Translations under genes and position numbers: made by a program
The notes under the pieces: generated by a model
Databases searched by the model: none
The model's input: the letters and a program-made list of their open reading frames with translations, nothing else
What the model was told of the DNA's origin: nothing
Shown here: one piece after another, positions 53,674 through 60,737 of the stretch
Layout of the letters: each line of letters starts with the position of its first letter
Position numbering within the stretch: position 1 is the stretch's first letter
Origin: Nibribacter ruber
Lineage (GTDB): Bacteria > Bacteroidota > Bacteroidia > Cytophagales > Hymenobacteraceae
NCBI RefSeq assembly: GCF_009913235.1
Contig: NZ_CP047897.1
Coordinates: forward strand, 372,001-436,000
Direction of reading: 5' to 3'
DNA: 64,000 nucleotides

Positions 53674-54297
53674 TTAGCTGAGGGTAAAGTAGGGCACCTT
53701 CTCTTTGTCATGCATGCGTATTTTGCCCTGCAAGGTGAGGTCTACCAGCAGGCGCTGCACCCGCCGACGAGACAGGTTGGCCATCTGCGTGATTTGTTTG
53801 ATGGTGAGTCTATGGTGTTTGGCCAGCAGTTCTAGCACTTTCGCTTCCTGGTAGTCCAACACTTCGGCTGGGCTTTCTTCTAAGGGTTCCAGCTGCATGG
53901 ACTTTTCCACCAATTGGCTGGTTTGCACGCTCTCATCGCGCACGCGTACGTAGCCGCGCCAATCGTCTTCTTTTACTTTGGCCAGATGGGGTTTGTGCGG
54001 GCTTTCCGGGATGATGACCTTGAGCACCGTGCCTTGTTCCATGTCTACCTCCTCGTAGTGCACGGACACTGGCGGGTCGCAGAAAAAGTGGATGGCTTCT
54101 TCCAGGGTGTGCTTTTCCTCTTCGGGGTCTATGCCACAGATGGTGCCGTCATCCTGCACGCCCACCAGAATCTGGCCGCCGCGCGTGTTGGCGAAGGACA
54201 CGATGGTGCGGGCAATGCGGTTGGCATGGGTGATGGTCTTCTTAAACTCCAGCGTTTCTCCTTCGCCCTGAAAAATGAGCTGGTACAAATCATGCAT
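53674..54297 (-). CDS. AlbA_2 (Schlafen-like) domain protein with winged helix
   Basis: A 207-residue protein. Residues 1-125 are an AlbA_2/Schlafen-type domain with ETLEFKKTI at the start, IVSFANTRGGQILVGVQDDGTICGI, and VIPESPHKPH and GYVRVRDESVQ later. Residues about 145-207 look like a winged helix (LTIKQITQMANLSRRRVQRLLVDL). Such proteins are usually called ATP-binding or transcriptional regulators; their ligands are unknown. The start codon is 17 bp from palindrome copy 22. Confidence 0.88.
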   Translation of the reverse strand: MHDLYQLIFQGEGETLEFKKTITHANRIARTIVSFANTRGGQILVGVQDDGTICGIDPEEEKHTLEEAIHFFCDPPVSVHYEEVDMEQGTVLKVIIPESPHKPHLAKVKEDDWRGYVRVRDESVQTSQLVEKSMQLEPLEESPAEVLDYQEAKVLELLAKHHRLTIKQITQMANLSRRRVQRLLVDLTLQGKIRMHDKEKVPYFTLS

Positions 54298-54313
54298 GCG
54301 GCAGACAGGTTAG

Positions 54314-54351
54314 CGTTTTTGGCCTCTTTTCTGGAAAACAGGCTAAAAACC
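54314..54351. repeat. 38-bp palindromic repeat, copy 22
   Basis: Starts CGTTTTTGGCCTCTTTT and ends AGGCTAAAAACC. It overlaps the 3' end of the SDR gene and provides its TAG stop. Confidence 0.9.
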
Positions 54352-55194
54352 CGTTTGTTCCTCGCTTACCTCCCAGAGTCTTCTGGCGGTGTGCGCGTTG
54401 TAGGTACCCACCGCCGACTTGATCTGCTTCTTGTCTTTGAAGTACTTGCCGCTGAGCGTGGCCATGGAAGGCGAAGTGGCCAGGAACACCGGCGTTTCGG
54501 CGCCTTTGGCGGCAGTGCGCATGAACAGTCGTCCCATAAACAGTAAGGCCCTTACAAAACCGCTGCTTCCCTTCCCGAAGTTGGTGGCCACCACGCCTGG
54601 GTGGACGCAGTTCACCGTCAGGTTGGTAAACTCCACGCGGCGCGCCAGCTCATAGGTGAACAGGATGTTGGCCAGCTTGGAGTCTGCGTAGGCGGTAATG
54701 GCGCTGTAATGCTTAGGGTTGCCCAGCTGCGCAAAGTCAATCTGCCCCAGGCGGTGCGCCTCTGAGGTGAGGTTGATGATGCGTCCCTGCGGGGCGGCCA
54801 GCAGGTTGTCCATTAAAAGATTGGTGAGCAGGAAAGGGGCCAGGTGGTTGATGACCCAGGCGGTTTCCAGACCCTCTTTAGAAGTGCTCCTCAAGCCCGG
54901 AATGATGCCCGCATTGTTGACCAGTACGTCTATGACCGGGTAGGCTGCCTGCAAATCCTGAGCCAGACGGCGAACTTCCTCCAATGAAGACAAATCTGCC
55001 AGGTGCAGCTGCAACTGGGCGTGCGGAACTTTGGCCATGATTTGGTCCATGGCTTCCTGGGCGCGCCCGGCATGGCGGCAGACCAGCACCACCGTGGCGC
55101 CGGTCTGGGCCAGGGCCTGGGTAGTAGCCAAGCCAATGCCCGAACTGGCGCCCGTCACTACCATCACTTTGCCTGCGTTGTATTGATCTGTCAT
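54343..55194 (-). CDS. SDR oxidoreductase, retinol-dehydrogenase-like
   Basis: A 283-residue short-chain dehydrogenase: VVTGASSGIGLATTQAL, LVNNAGII, INLTSEAH and the catalytic YADSKLAN. The RDH/WW-domain-oxidoreductase-like segment TVNCVHPGVVATNFGK follows. The substrate is unknown. The last codons (Gly-Phe-stop) and the stop itself are formed by palindrome copy 22. An upstream open extension to 55323 overlaps a terminator and is not convincing; the ATG at 55194 gives the classical start. Confidence 0.9.
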   Translation of the reverse strand: MTDQYNAGKVMVVTGASSGIGLATTQALAQTGATVVLVCRHAGRAQEAMDQIMAKVPHAQLQLHLADLSSLEEVRRLAQDLQAAYPVIDVLVNNAGIIPGLRSTSKEGLETAWVINHLAPFLLTNLLMDNLLAAPQGRIINLTSEAHRLGQIDFAQLGNPKHYSAITAYADSKLANILFTYELARRVEFTNLTVNCVHPGVVATNFGKGSSGFVRALLFMGRLFMRTAAKGAETPVFLATSPSMATLSGKYFKDKKQIKSAVGTYNAHTARRLWEVSEEQTGF

Positions 55195-55297
55195 GATTGA
55201 AAGGAATGCCGGTCTGGCAGAATACAAACGCACTACGGATTTCTGATGGGTTTGGCTGCCTTTCTTGCTGGTTTTGTCCAGTAAAGGATTGAAAATA

Positions 55298-55326
55298 AAA
55301 ATGCGGCCTTTCTGGGGCCGCATTTT
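55298..55326 (-). terminator. Terminator after DUF3127 gene
   Basis: An 11-bp stem (AAAATGCGGCC and complement) with a 7-nt loop and a T-rich tail on the minus strand. Confidence 0.85.
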
Positions 55327-55349
55327 GCTATGGTAAAAGGACGGTTTCC

Positions 55350-55736
55350 TTAGAAAGGAAGGTCGTTGTCCATGTCATCACTGATGAAGGAGTTGGTTTT
55401 GGCCGGCTCCTGCGCAAACGCTGGACGTCCGCCGCCTTGCTGAGGGGCTGCTGGGGCACCTGCGTGCTCTACTCTCCAGGCCTGCAGGTTGGTAAAGTAC
55501 ATAGTGGTACCGTTTTTAGTGAACGGCTTGCCGCTCAGGTTAAAGGCCACCTTTACTTCGTCGCCGGTTTTGTAATTGTCTAGAATGTTGCACTTGTCTT
55601 GCGTAAGCTGAAACTTAGCGTATTGCGTGTAAGAGCCATCCGGTATTTCAAGAACGAATTCACGCTTACGGAATTTTTCGCTCACTTGGGTTTCGTCAAA
55701 GATCTCGTGCAATCTTCCTTGAACATCAAAAGACAT
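55350..55736 (-). CDS. DUF3127 OB-fold protein with SSB-like acidic tail
   Basis: A 128-residue protein of the DUF3127 family: an N-terminal OB-like domain (FDVQGRLHEIFDETQVSEKFRKREFVLE ... LQAWRVEH), then a Gly/Pro/Ala-rich linker and the C-terminus SFISDDMDNDLPF. The last residues mimic the acidic SSB tip (DDDIPF) that recruits RecQ, exonucleases and other repair proteins. I infer single-stranded DNA or RNA binding with SSB-like partner recruitment; the family's function has not been established as far as I know. A terminator follows; the promoter region is AT-rich. Confidence 0.88.
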   Translation of the reverse strand: MSFDVQGRLHEIFDETQVSEKFRKREFVLEIPDGSYTQYAKFQLTQDKCNILDNYKTGDEVKVAFNLSGKPFTKNGTTMYFTNLQAWRVEHAGAPAAPQQGGGRPAFAQEPAKTNSFISDDMDNDLPF

Positions 55737-55915
55737 AGGTGATAATTTTATAAGATTAGTAAAGTAACTCAGTTACAAATATACAAAGATTACAGGGTTA
55801 AGATTCCCCCGGGCGTACATAAATTTATGCGGCCAAGATGGCTTTCAACGCCCTTTCCAGACCCTTTGTCCGGCTAATTCCGTAAGCTGTACAGACTTAA
55901 AACCGCAAGAGTTCT

Positions 55916-56857
55916 ATGATGGAGAAACCCTTTGCCCTGGCCCTGCACGGGGGCGCCGGCACCATTACCCGCGCCCTGCTCACCCCAGAAATGGACATGG
56001 CCTATAAAGCTTCTTTAGAGGAGGCCCTTTCCATTGGCCACCACCTGTTAAGCACTGGTCATTCTGCCCTGGAGGCAGTTGAGGCCGCGGTGGTCAGCCT
56101 GGAAGATAATCCTTTGTTTAATGCCGGCAGGGGCTCTGTCTTTAACAAGCGCGGGCGCCATGAGATGGATGCCTCTATCATGTGCGGCAAAACCCTGGCC
56201 GCCGGGGCCGTGGCCGGCGTCCGGAACGTGAAAAACCCCATTCAGCTGGCCAGCCAGGTGCTGCACCATTCAGACCACGTGTTTCTGTGCATGCAAGGCG
56301 CTGAGGAATTTGCCCGTAAACAGGGTCTGGTCTTTGAAACCGATGAATACTTCTACACGCAGCAGCGCTATGAACAATGGCAGCAGCTAAGAGACTCCAA
56401 CGTGTACATGCTGGACCACTCAGATGAGCTCAAGGATAAGAAGTTTGGCACGGTGGGCGCCGTGGCGCTAGACAAACACGGCAACTTAGCAGCGGCCACC
56501 TCTACGGGCGGCATGACCAACAAGAACTTCAACCGCATTGGAGACACCCCCGTGATAGGAGCGGGCACCTACGCCAACAACCACACCTGCGCCATTTCCT
56601 GCACTGGCCATGGCGAGTACTTCATACGGGCGGTGGTGGCATATGATATTTCCTGCCTCATGGAATACAAAGGCCTCAGCCTCAACCAGGCCGCCGATCT
56701 GGTAATACATGACAAGCTCAAGCACATGGGCGGCGAAGGAGGAATCATTGCGGTCTCAGCCGACGGGGAAATTGCCATGCCCTTCAATTCTGAGGGTATG
56801 TACCGCGCCTCCTGGGTAGAAGGGCAGGCGCCTCATGTGGCCATTTACAAAGATTAG
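55916..56857 (+). CDS. iaaA: Isoaspartyl peptidase / L-asparaginase
   Basis: A 313-residue Ntn-hydrolase of the plant-type asparaginase/isoaspartyl peptidase family. The N-terminal LALHGGAG and NPLFNAGRGSVF motifs are present. The precursor should self-cleave before Thr179 in KKFGTVGAVALD, making Thr the nucleophile; TSTGGMTNK and CTGHGEYFIR follow. It cleaves beta-aspartyl dipeptides. It faces the cyanophycinase gene convergently, and cyanophycinase products (beta-Asp-Arg) are substrates of this enzyme, so the two may work together. An ATG one codon later is equally possible. Confidence 0.93.
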   Translation: MMEKPFALALHGGAGTITRALLTPEMDMAYKASLEEALSIGHHLLSTGHSALEAVEAAVVSLEDNPLFNAGRGSVFNKRGRHEMDASIMCGKTLAAGAVAGVRNVKNPIQLASQVLHHSDHVFLCMQGAEEFARKQGLVFETDEYFYTQQRYEQWQQLRDSNVYMLDHSDELKDKKFGTVGAVALDKHGNLAAATSTGGMTNKNFNRIGDTPVIGAGTYANNHTCAISCTGHGEYFIRAVVAYDISCLMEYKGLSLNQAADLVIHDKLKHMGGEGGIIAVSADGEIAMPFNSEGMYRASWVEGQAPHVAIYKD

Positions 56858-56864
56858 ACCACAA

Positions 56865-56902
56865 CGTTTTTGGCTTGTTTTCCAGGAATCAGGCCCAAAA
56901 CG
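56865..56902. repeat. 38-bp palindromic repeat, copy 23
   Basis: Starts CGTTTTTGGCTTGTTTT and ends AGGCCCAAAACG; first of three copies in the iaaA-cphB gap. Confidence 0.88.
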
Positions 56903-56928
56903 ACCTTGTTTGCTCCGTGGCAATTTAT

Positions 56929-56996
56929 AAAGTAAAGCAGGTTCGTTTTTAGGCTATTTCTTAGAAAACAGCCTAAAAACGAACCTGCTTTACTTT
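56929..56996. terminator. 68-bp palindrome terminator carrying the repeat in its loop
   Basis: Arms AAAGTAAAGCAGGTT and complement surround palindrome copy 24, forming one long hairpin flanked by A/T runs, between convergent genes. Confidence 0.8.
56944..56981. repeat. 38-bp palindromic repeat, copy 24
   Basis: Starts CGTTTTTAGGCTATTTC, ends ACAGCCTAAAAACG, centre TTAG; very symmetrical. Confidence 0.94.
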
Positions 56997-57024
56997 TATG
57001 GCTACTTCTAAAATACGCCACCAT

Positions 57025-57061
57025 CGTTTTGGCCTGTTTCTTAGAAAATAGCCTAAAAACG
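57025..57061. repeat. 37-bp palindromic repeat, copy 25
   Basis: Starts CGTTTTGGCCTG (one T fewer) and ends TAGCCTAAAAACG. Third copy in this gap. Confidence 0.9.
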
Positions 57062-57068
57062 ATGATGA

Positions 57069-57941
57069 TTAGTCTTTGAAAGGAACGTGGGAGAATTTGC
57101 GGTCCTTGATGTCATAGAAGTTACCGTAGGCCAATACGTGCACCAGTAAGTGTTCAATGGACAGAGGCGTGCCCGGGGCTGCGTAAGAAGCGTTGTTGTG
57201 CTTGATGTGGTGACCGTCTACTACTATGACCAGGTTAGAGCCAATGGTTTCTATGATGTTGCCGTGCCGGATGAGTACGCCGGTGTCTTCGCCTAAGCCA
57301 ATGCCTATTTTGAACGGATGCGTGGCCACCGCCTCCATTAACCGACCAAACCGCCCCCGCTTGACAAAGTGAGAGTCAAATATCACATTCTTCTGGAAGC
57401 TCAGGCCGGTGTCCAGGCGGACAGAGCCCTTTAAGAGCGAACTGGGCGAGCTGCCGCCCTTGATCATGATGTCAGACATGGCCATGGCGCCCGCGCTGGT
57501 ACCGGCAATCACAAAGGTCTCGTCGTGCAGGTAGCGGTCCAGCATGATCTGGTGAAAGGCCGTTCCCCCGAAGATGGTGGCCAGCCGGGACTGGTCGCCG
57601 CCGGTCATCATGACGCCGTTGGCCTTGCGCAGGCGCTCCAGGTGGGTGGGAATGTGCGCGTCTGCTTCGGTTCTTATGTCCAGTAGTCCCACATTGTCAC
57701 AGCCCAACACCGTAAACGCCCGCATGTACAAAGCTCCCACTTCTTCAGGAATCATAGAGGCGGTGGTGATGACTTCTATGCGCGCCTGGGGGCCACCCAT
57801 GGTGTCAATAATTCTGCGCAAGATGCCCAACTCGAAGAAATTGAGGTGGAAGCGCTTTTTTTTGAACGGGAAGGTGCCTTTGTCTTCATTGCCGCCTACC
57901 GCTATGAGTATGCCTTTGGGGGTCTGGTCTAATGTAATCAT
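57069..57941 (-). CDS. cphB: Cyanophycinase (peptidase family S51)
   Basis: A 290-residue cyanophycinase-like S51 serine peptidase. The nucleophile is in VIAGTSAGAMAMSD; other family segments are ILIAVGGNEDKG, MTGGDQSRL, LDTGLSFQ, DSHFVKRGRFGRLMEAV and GIGLGEDTGVLI. The enzyme splits cyanophycin into beta-Asp-Arg dipeptides, which the facing isoaspartyl peptidase could then hydrolyse. No cyanophycin synthetase gene lies in the window, so the protein may act on imported cyanophycin or other beta-aspartyl peptides. The frame opens at 57992, but the ATG at 57941 fits the family. Confidence 0.92.
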   Translation of the reverse strand: MITLDQTPKGILIAVGGNEDKGTFPFKKKRFHLNFFELGILRRIIDTMGGPQARIEVITTASMIPEEVGALYMRAFTVLGCDNVGLLDIRTEADAHIPTHLERLRKANGVMMTGGDQSRLATIFGGTAFHQIMLDRYLHDETFVIAGTSAGAMAMSDIMIKGGSSPSSLLKGSVRLDTGLSFQKNVIFDSHFVKRGRFGRLMEAVATHPFKIGIGLGEDTGVLIRHGNIIETIGSNLVIVVDGHHIKHNNASYAAPGTPLSIEHLLVHVLAYGNFYDIKDRKFSHVPFKD

Positions 57942-58112
57942 GCAAGATGCTCTGGAGTGTCTGTGTGCGCTTATACGCAACATCTGGCGCAAGGAGGCAC
58001 ATATCTGGCAAGGAATTCTAAACGAGGTTTTCCAGGAAACTCCTTAACTCCTGGGGAGGGGTGTCGTATAGCCTTAATACGGATCTAACCTTCACCTGAA
58101 AATTTATACGCT

Positions 58113-58607
58113 ATGAAATTAACATCCTTAAGTGACCTGTTCATTCATCAATTAAAAGATTTGTACAACGCGGAGCAGCAGTTATTGAAGGCCATGCCTG
58201 ACATGCTGGAGAAAGCGACCAATAAAAACCTGAAGACGGCCATCAACTCGCACATGCTGGAGACCGAAAACCAGATCCAGCGCCTGCAGAAATGCTTCCA
58301 GACCTTAGGCGTTGACGGAAACGGTGAGAAATGTAAAGCCATGGAAGGCCTCCTGAAGGAAGCCAAGGAATTCATGGAGCATGACGCCGACCCAGAAGTA
58401 ATGGATGCCGGCCTCATTGCCAGCGCCCAACGGGTAGAGCACTATGAGATTGCCGGGTACGGCACCGCCTGTACCTACGCCAAGTTTCTGGGTCACACAG
58501 AGGTATTGAACCTATTGCAGGAAACCCTGAGCGAAGAAAAGAAAACCGATGAGAAGCTGACCTTTATTGCTGAGACTGCCGTGAACAGGAAGGCAGAGAA
58601 CCATTAA
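58113..58607 (+). CDS. DUF892 (YciE/YciF) ferritin-like protein
   Basis: A 164-residue four-helix ferritin-like protein of the YciE/YciF (DUF892) family: LSDLFIHQLKDLYNAEQQLLKAMPDM at the start, a central DADPEVMDAGLIASAQRVEHYEIAGYGTA, and a final Leu/Glu-rich helix. Glu and His residues in these helices would bind a di-metal centre. Members are linked to stress response. Monogenic, followed by a strong bidirectional terminator. Confidence 0.92.
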   Translation: MKLTSLSDLFIHQLKDLYNAEQQLLKAMPDMLEKATNKNLKTAINSHMLETENQIQRLQKCFQTLGVDGNGEKCKAMEGLLKEAKEFMEHDADPEVMDAGLIASAQRVEHYEIAGYGTACTYAKFLGHTEVLNLLQETLSEEKKTDEKLTFIAETAVNRKAENH

Positions 58608-58627
58608 CAGACGCTTATGTCTACCAA

Positions 58628-58663
58628 AAAAAGGCCGGCGGGTGTATACCTGCCGGCCTTTTT
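58628..58663. terminator. Bidirectional terminator
   Basis: A 16-bp stem (AAAAAGGCCGGCGGGT and complement, one G-U) with a 4-nt loop between convergent genes. Confidence 0.92.
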
Positions 58664-58684
58664 GTTTAAAATAGACTTGGTGCG

Positions 58685-60487
58685 TTACTTCTGTAGCATG
58701 TCATCTATGGTACTGGTGGCCACGGCGTGGTAATTGGGCCTAGCTTTCTCATAAATGGCTTTGGCACGCTGTCTGCCGTCTGGCTTTTCCAGCAGGGCCT
58801 TGTACAAAGGCACCAGGAATTTGCGGCGGCCTACGTGCGTCAGGAACTCCTCTAGTCTGGCGTTGGCGGGTGCGTAGTCGTTTTCAATGGCGTGCTGTAG
58901 CCAGACCGCCACTATCTCTGAATTGCCAGACTGCGTGAAGGAATACGCCTGATCCAGTTCCTGCATCTTGTCTTTGGTTAGGTTTGGCCCCAAGCCTCTC
59001 AAAAAGTAAAGCCATTCATGCGTGCTCCAGTCTTGGGTGTGTAGTGCGGCTGGCGGAGTGCCTTCTTTCCAGTGCTGTAGCTGTTCACGTATGCGGTCAA
59101 AGGCGGCGGCATGCGGGGCCTCTACGCCTTCTGGTATGCCCGGCGTATACACCCAGGCGTTGGCATTGATTTTCTCCCGCAGGGCTTCGTCTCCGTTTAT
59201 GAGCTCTTTTTCCAGAATCTCCAGAAAATGAGTCGTGTCCATGGACTGGAATTTGTATGTGCTGAAGTAGTTCTTCACAAACTGGTCAAACCGCTGCCGG
59301 CCCACCTGTTGTTCTATGTGCCTTAGAAAGTAGTTTCCCTTCTCATAGGCAATCTCGGTGAGGCCTTCGTCTGGGTCGCGGCCTTCTAACTGGAGCTTCA
59401 GGCAGGTGTCTTGCGGAGTGGCGGCCAGTTCTTGTAGCGTGTGTTGCAGGTCCTGGTAGCCCAGGGTGTGGAGCATCTCGGCGTAGTCATGGCCATACAG
59501 GGCTTCCATGATGCGGCGCTCAAAATATACCGTGAAGCCCTCGTTGAGCCAGAAGTCGTTCCAGGTGGCGTTGGTGACCAGGTTCCCTGACCAGGAATGC
59601 GCCAGTTCATGGGCAATTAAGCTGGTAAGGGAGCGGTCTTTGGCAATAATGGTAGGCGTGGCGAAGGTGAGCTTAGGATTTTCCATGCCGCCAAACGGGA
59701 AGCTAGGCGGCAGCACCAGCAGGTCATAGCGTCCCCAGAGGTAGGGGCCGTAGAGGGCCTCGGCGGCTTCCAGCATCTTTTCTGTGTCTGCAAACTCATA
59801 GGTGGCATCTGGCAGGGTTTCTGGCTCTGCGTACACGCCGCAGCGGTGGCCCACCGGGGCAAACTCTAAATTGCCCACGGCCAAAGACAGCAGATAGGAG
59901 GGGATTGGCTGGTCCATCTGGAACAGATACTCGCCGTTGGCATTCTTTTGCTGAGGATTGTCGGCGCTCATCAACGGAAGCAAGTGCGAGGGTACTTTTA
60001 CCTTGGCTGTGTAGGTGAACCGCACGCTGGGGCTGTCCTGGCACGGGAGCCAGGTGCGCGCCAGAATGGCCTGCGACTGCGTGAACAGAAACGGATGGAC
60101 TTTCCCGGCGGTTTGTTCCGGGGCCAGCCATTGCAAGGCTGCGGCCTGCGGCGTTGTTTCAAAGGCGATGGTGACGGTGCGGGTGTGCTTCTGAATAGGA
60201 ATGCGCAGCGCCTGGCCCAAATGCTTCACCGGCGCCGACAGCGTGAACTCTTCCTCTGAGGGCGCATCATCCAGCTTCACCCAAAGAATGGTTAGGTCTT
60301 TCACATCCAGAATCACCTCCAGCCTTTGGGAATGCTCAAGGCGGTACACACCCGTGCCGGTTATCTGCTGCTTGTCAAAATCAATGGTGAGGTCCCAGTC
60401 TACGTGTTTCAGGACGGCCTCCTGGGGTTTAGAGAAACTGTGAGGATCTTGGTTGGGCTGGATGGTAGATGATATTGTCTGGCTCAT
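58685..60487 (-). CDS. M1 family aminopeptidase, LTA4-hydrolase-like
   Basis: A 600-residue M1 metallopeptidase resembling leukotriene A4 hydrolase/aminopeptidase B. The exopeptidase motif FPFGGMENPKLTF comes before the zinc site HELAHSWSGNL (near 292-302) and the third ligand in WLNEGFTVYFERRI. An LTA4H-type C-terminal helical domain makes up the last 150 residues (LRGLGPNLTKDKMQELDQAYSFTQS). There is no signal peptide, so a cytosolic enzyme is suggested. It likely removes N-terminal residues from peptides. Confidence 0.93.
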   Translation of the reverse strand: MSQTISSTIQPNQDPHSFSKPQEAVLKHVDWDLTIDFDKQQITGTGVYRLEHSQRLEVILDVKDLTILWVKLDDAPSEEEFTLSAPVKHLGQALRIPIQKHTRTVTIAFETTPQAAALQWLAPEQTAGKVHPFLFTQSQAILARTWLPCQDSPSVRFTYTAKVKVPSHLLPLMSADNPQQKNANGEYLFQMDQPIPSYLLSLAVGNLEFAPVGHRCGVYAEPETLPDATYEFADTEKMLEAAEALYGPYLWGRYDLLVLPPSFPFGGMENPKLTFATPTIIAKDRSLTSLIAHELAHSWSGNLVTNATWNDFWLNEGFTVYFERRIMEALYGHDYAEMLHTLGYQDLQHTLQELAATPQDTCLKLQLEGRDPDEGLTEIAYEKGNYFLRHIEQQVGRQRFDQFVKNYFSTYKFQSMDTTHFLEILEKELINGDEALREKINANAWVYTPGIPEGVEAPHAAAFDRIREQLQHWKEGTPPAALHTQDWSTHEWLYFLRGLGPNLTKDKMQELDQAYSFTQSGNSEIVAVWLQHAIENDYAPANARLEEFLTHVGRRKFLVPLYKALLEKPDGRQRAKAIYEKARPNYHAVATSTIDDMLQK

Positions 60488-60737
60488 AAAGTAATTGGTT
60501 CAACTAATGGTTTGCGGCCCTTGTGGGTACATGGGGAGGGCGCCCGTTGTAGTACATACTAGACTGTATAGGTAAGGTTTCTTGGTCTGGCAGATGCCTG
60601 GCAAGACCCGTTCCTGCTGCAGGAGTAGAGCTAAAATATATAAGATTGCTAATTATATTTTTTGTACAATTTAGAAGTTTTGGGGTTTCCTAACTTTTTG
60701 GGCGCTTGGTTAGTATAAAGAGCACATTATACGAAAG

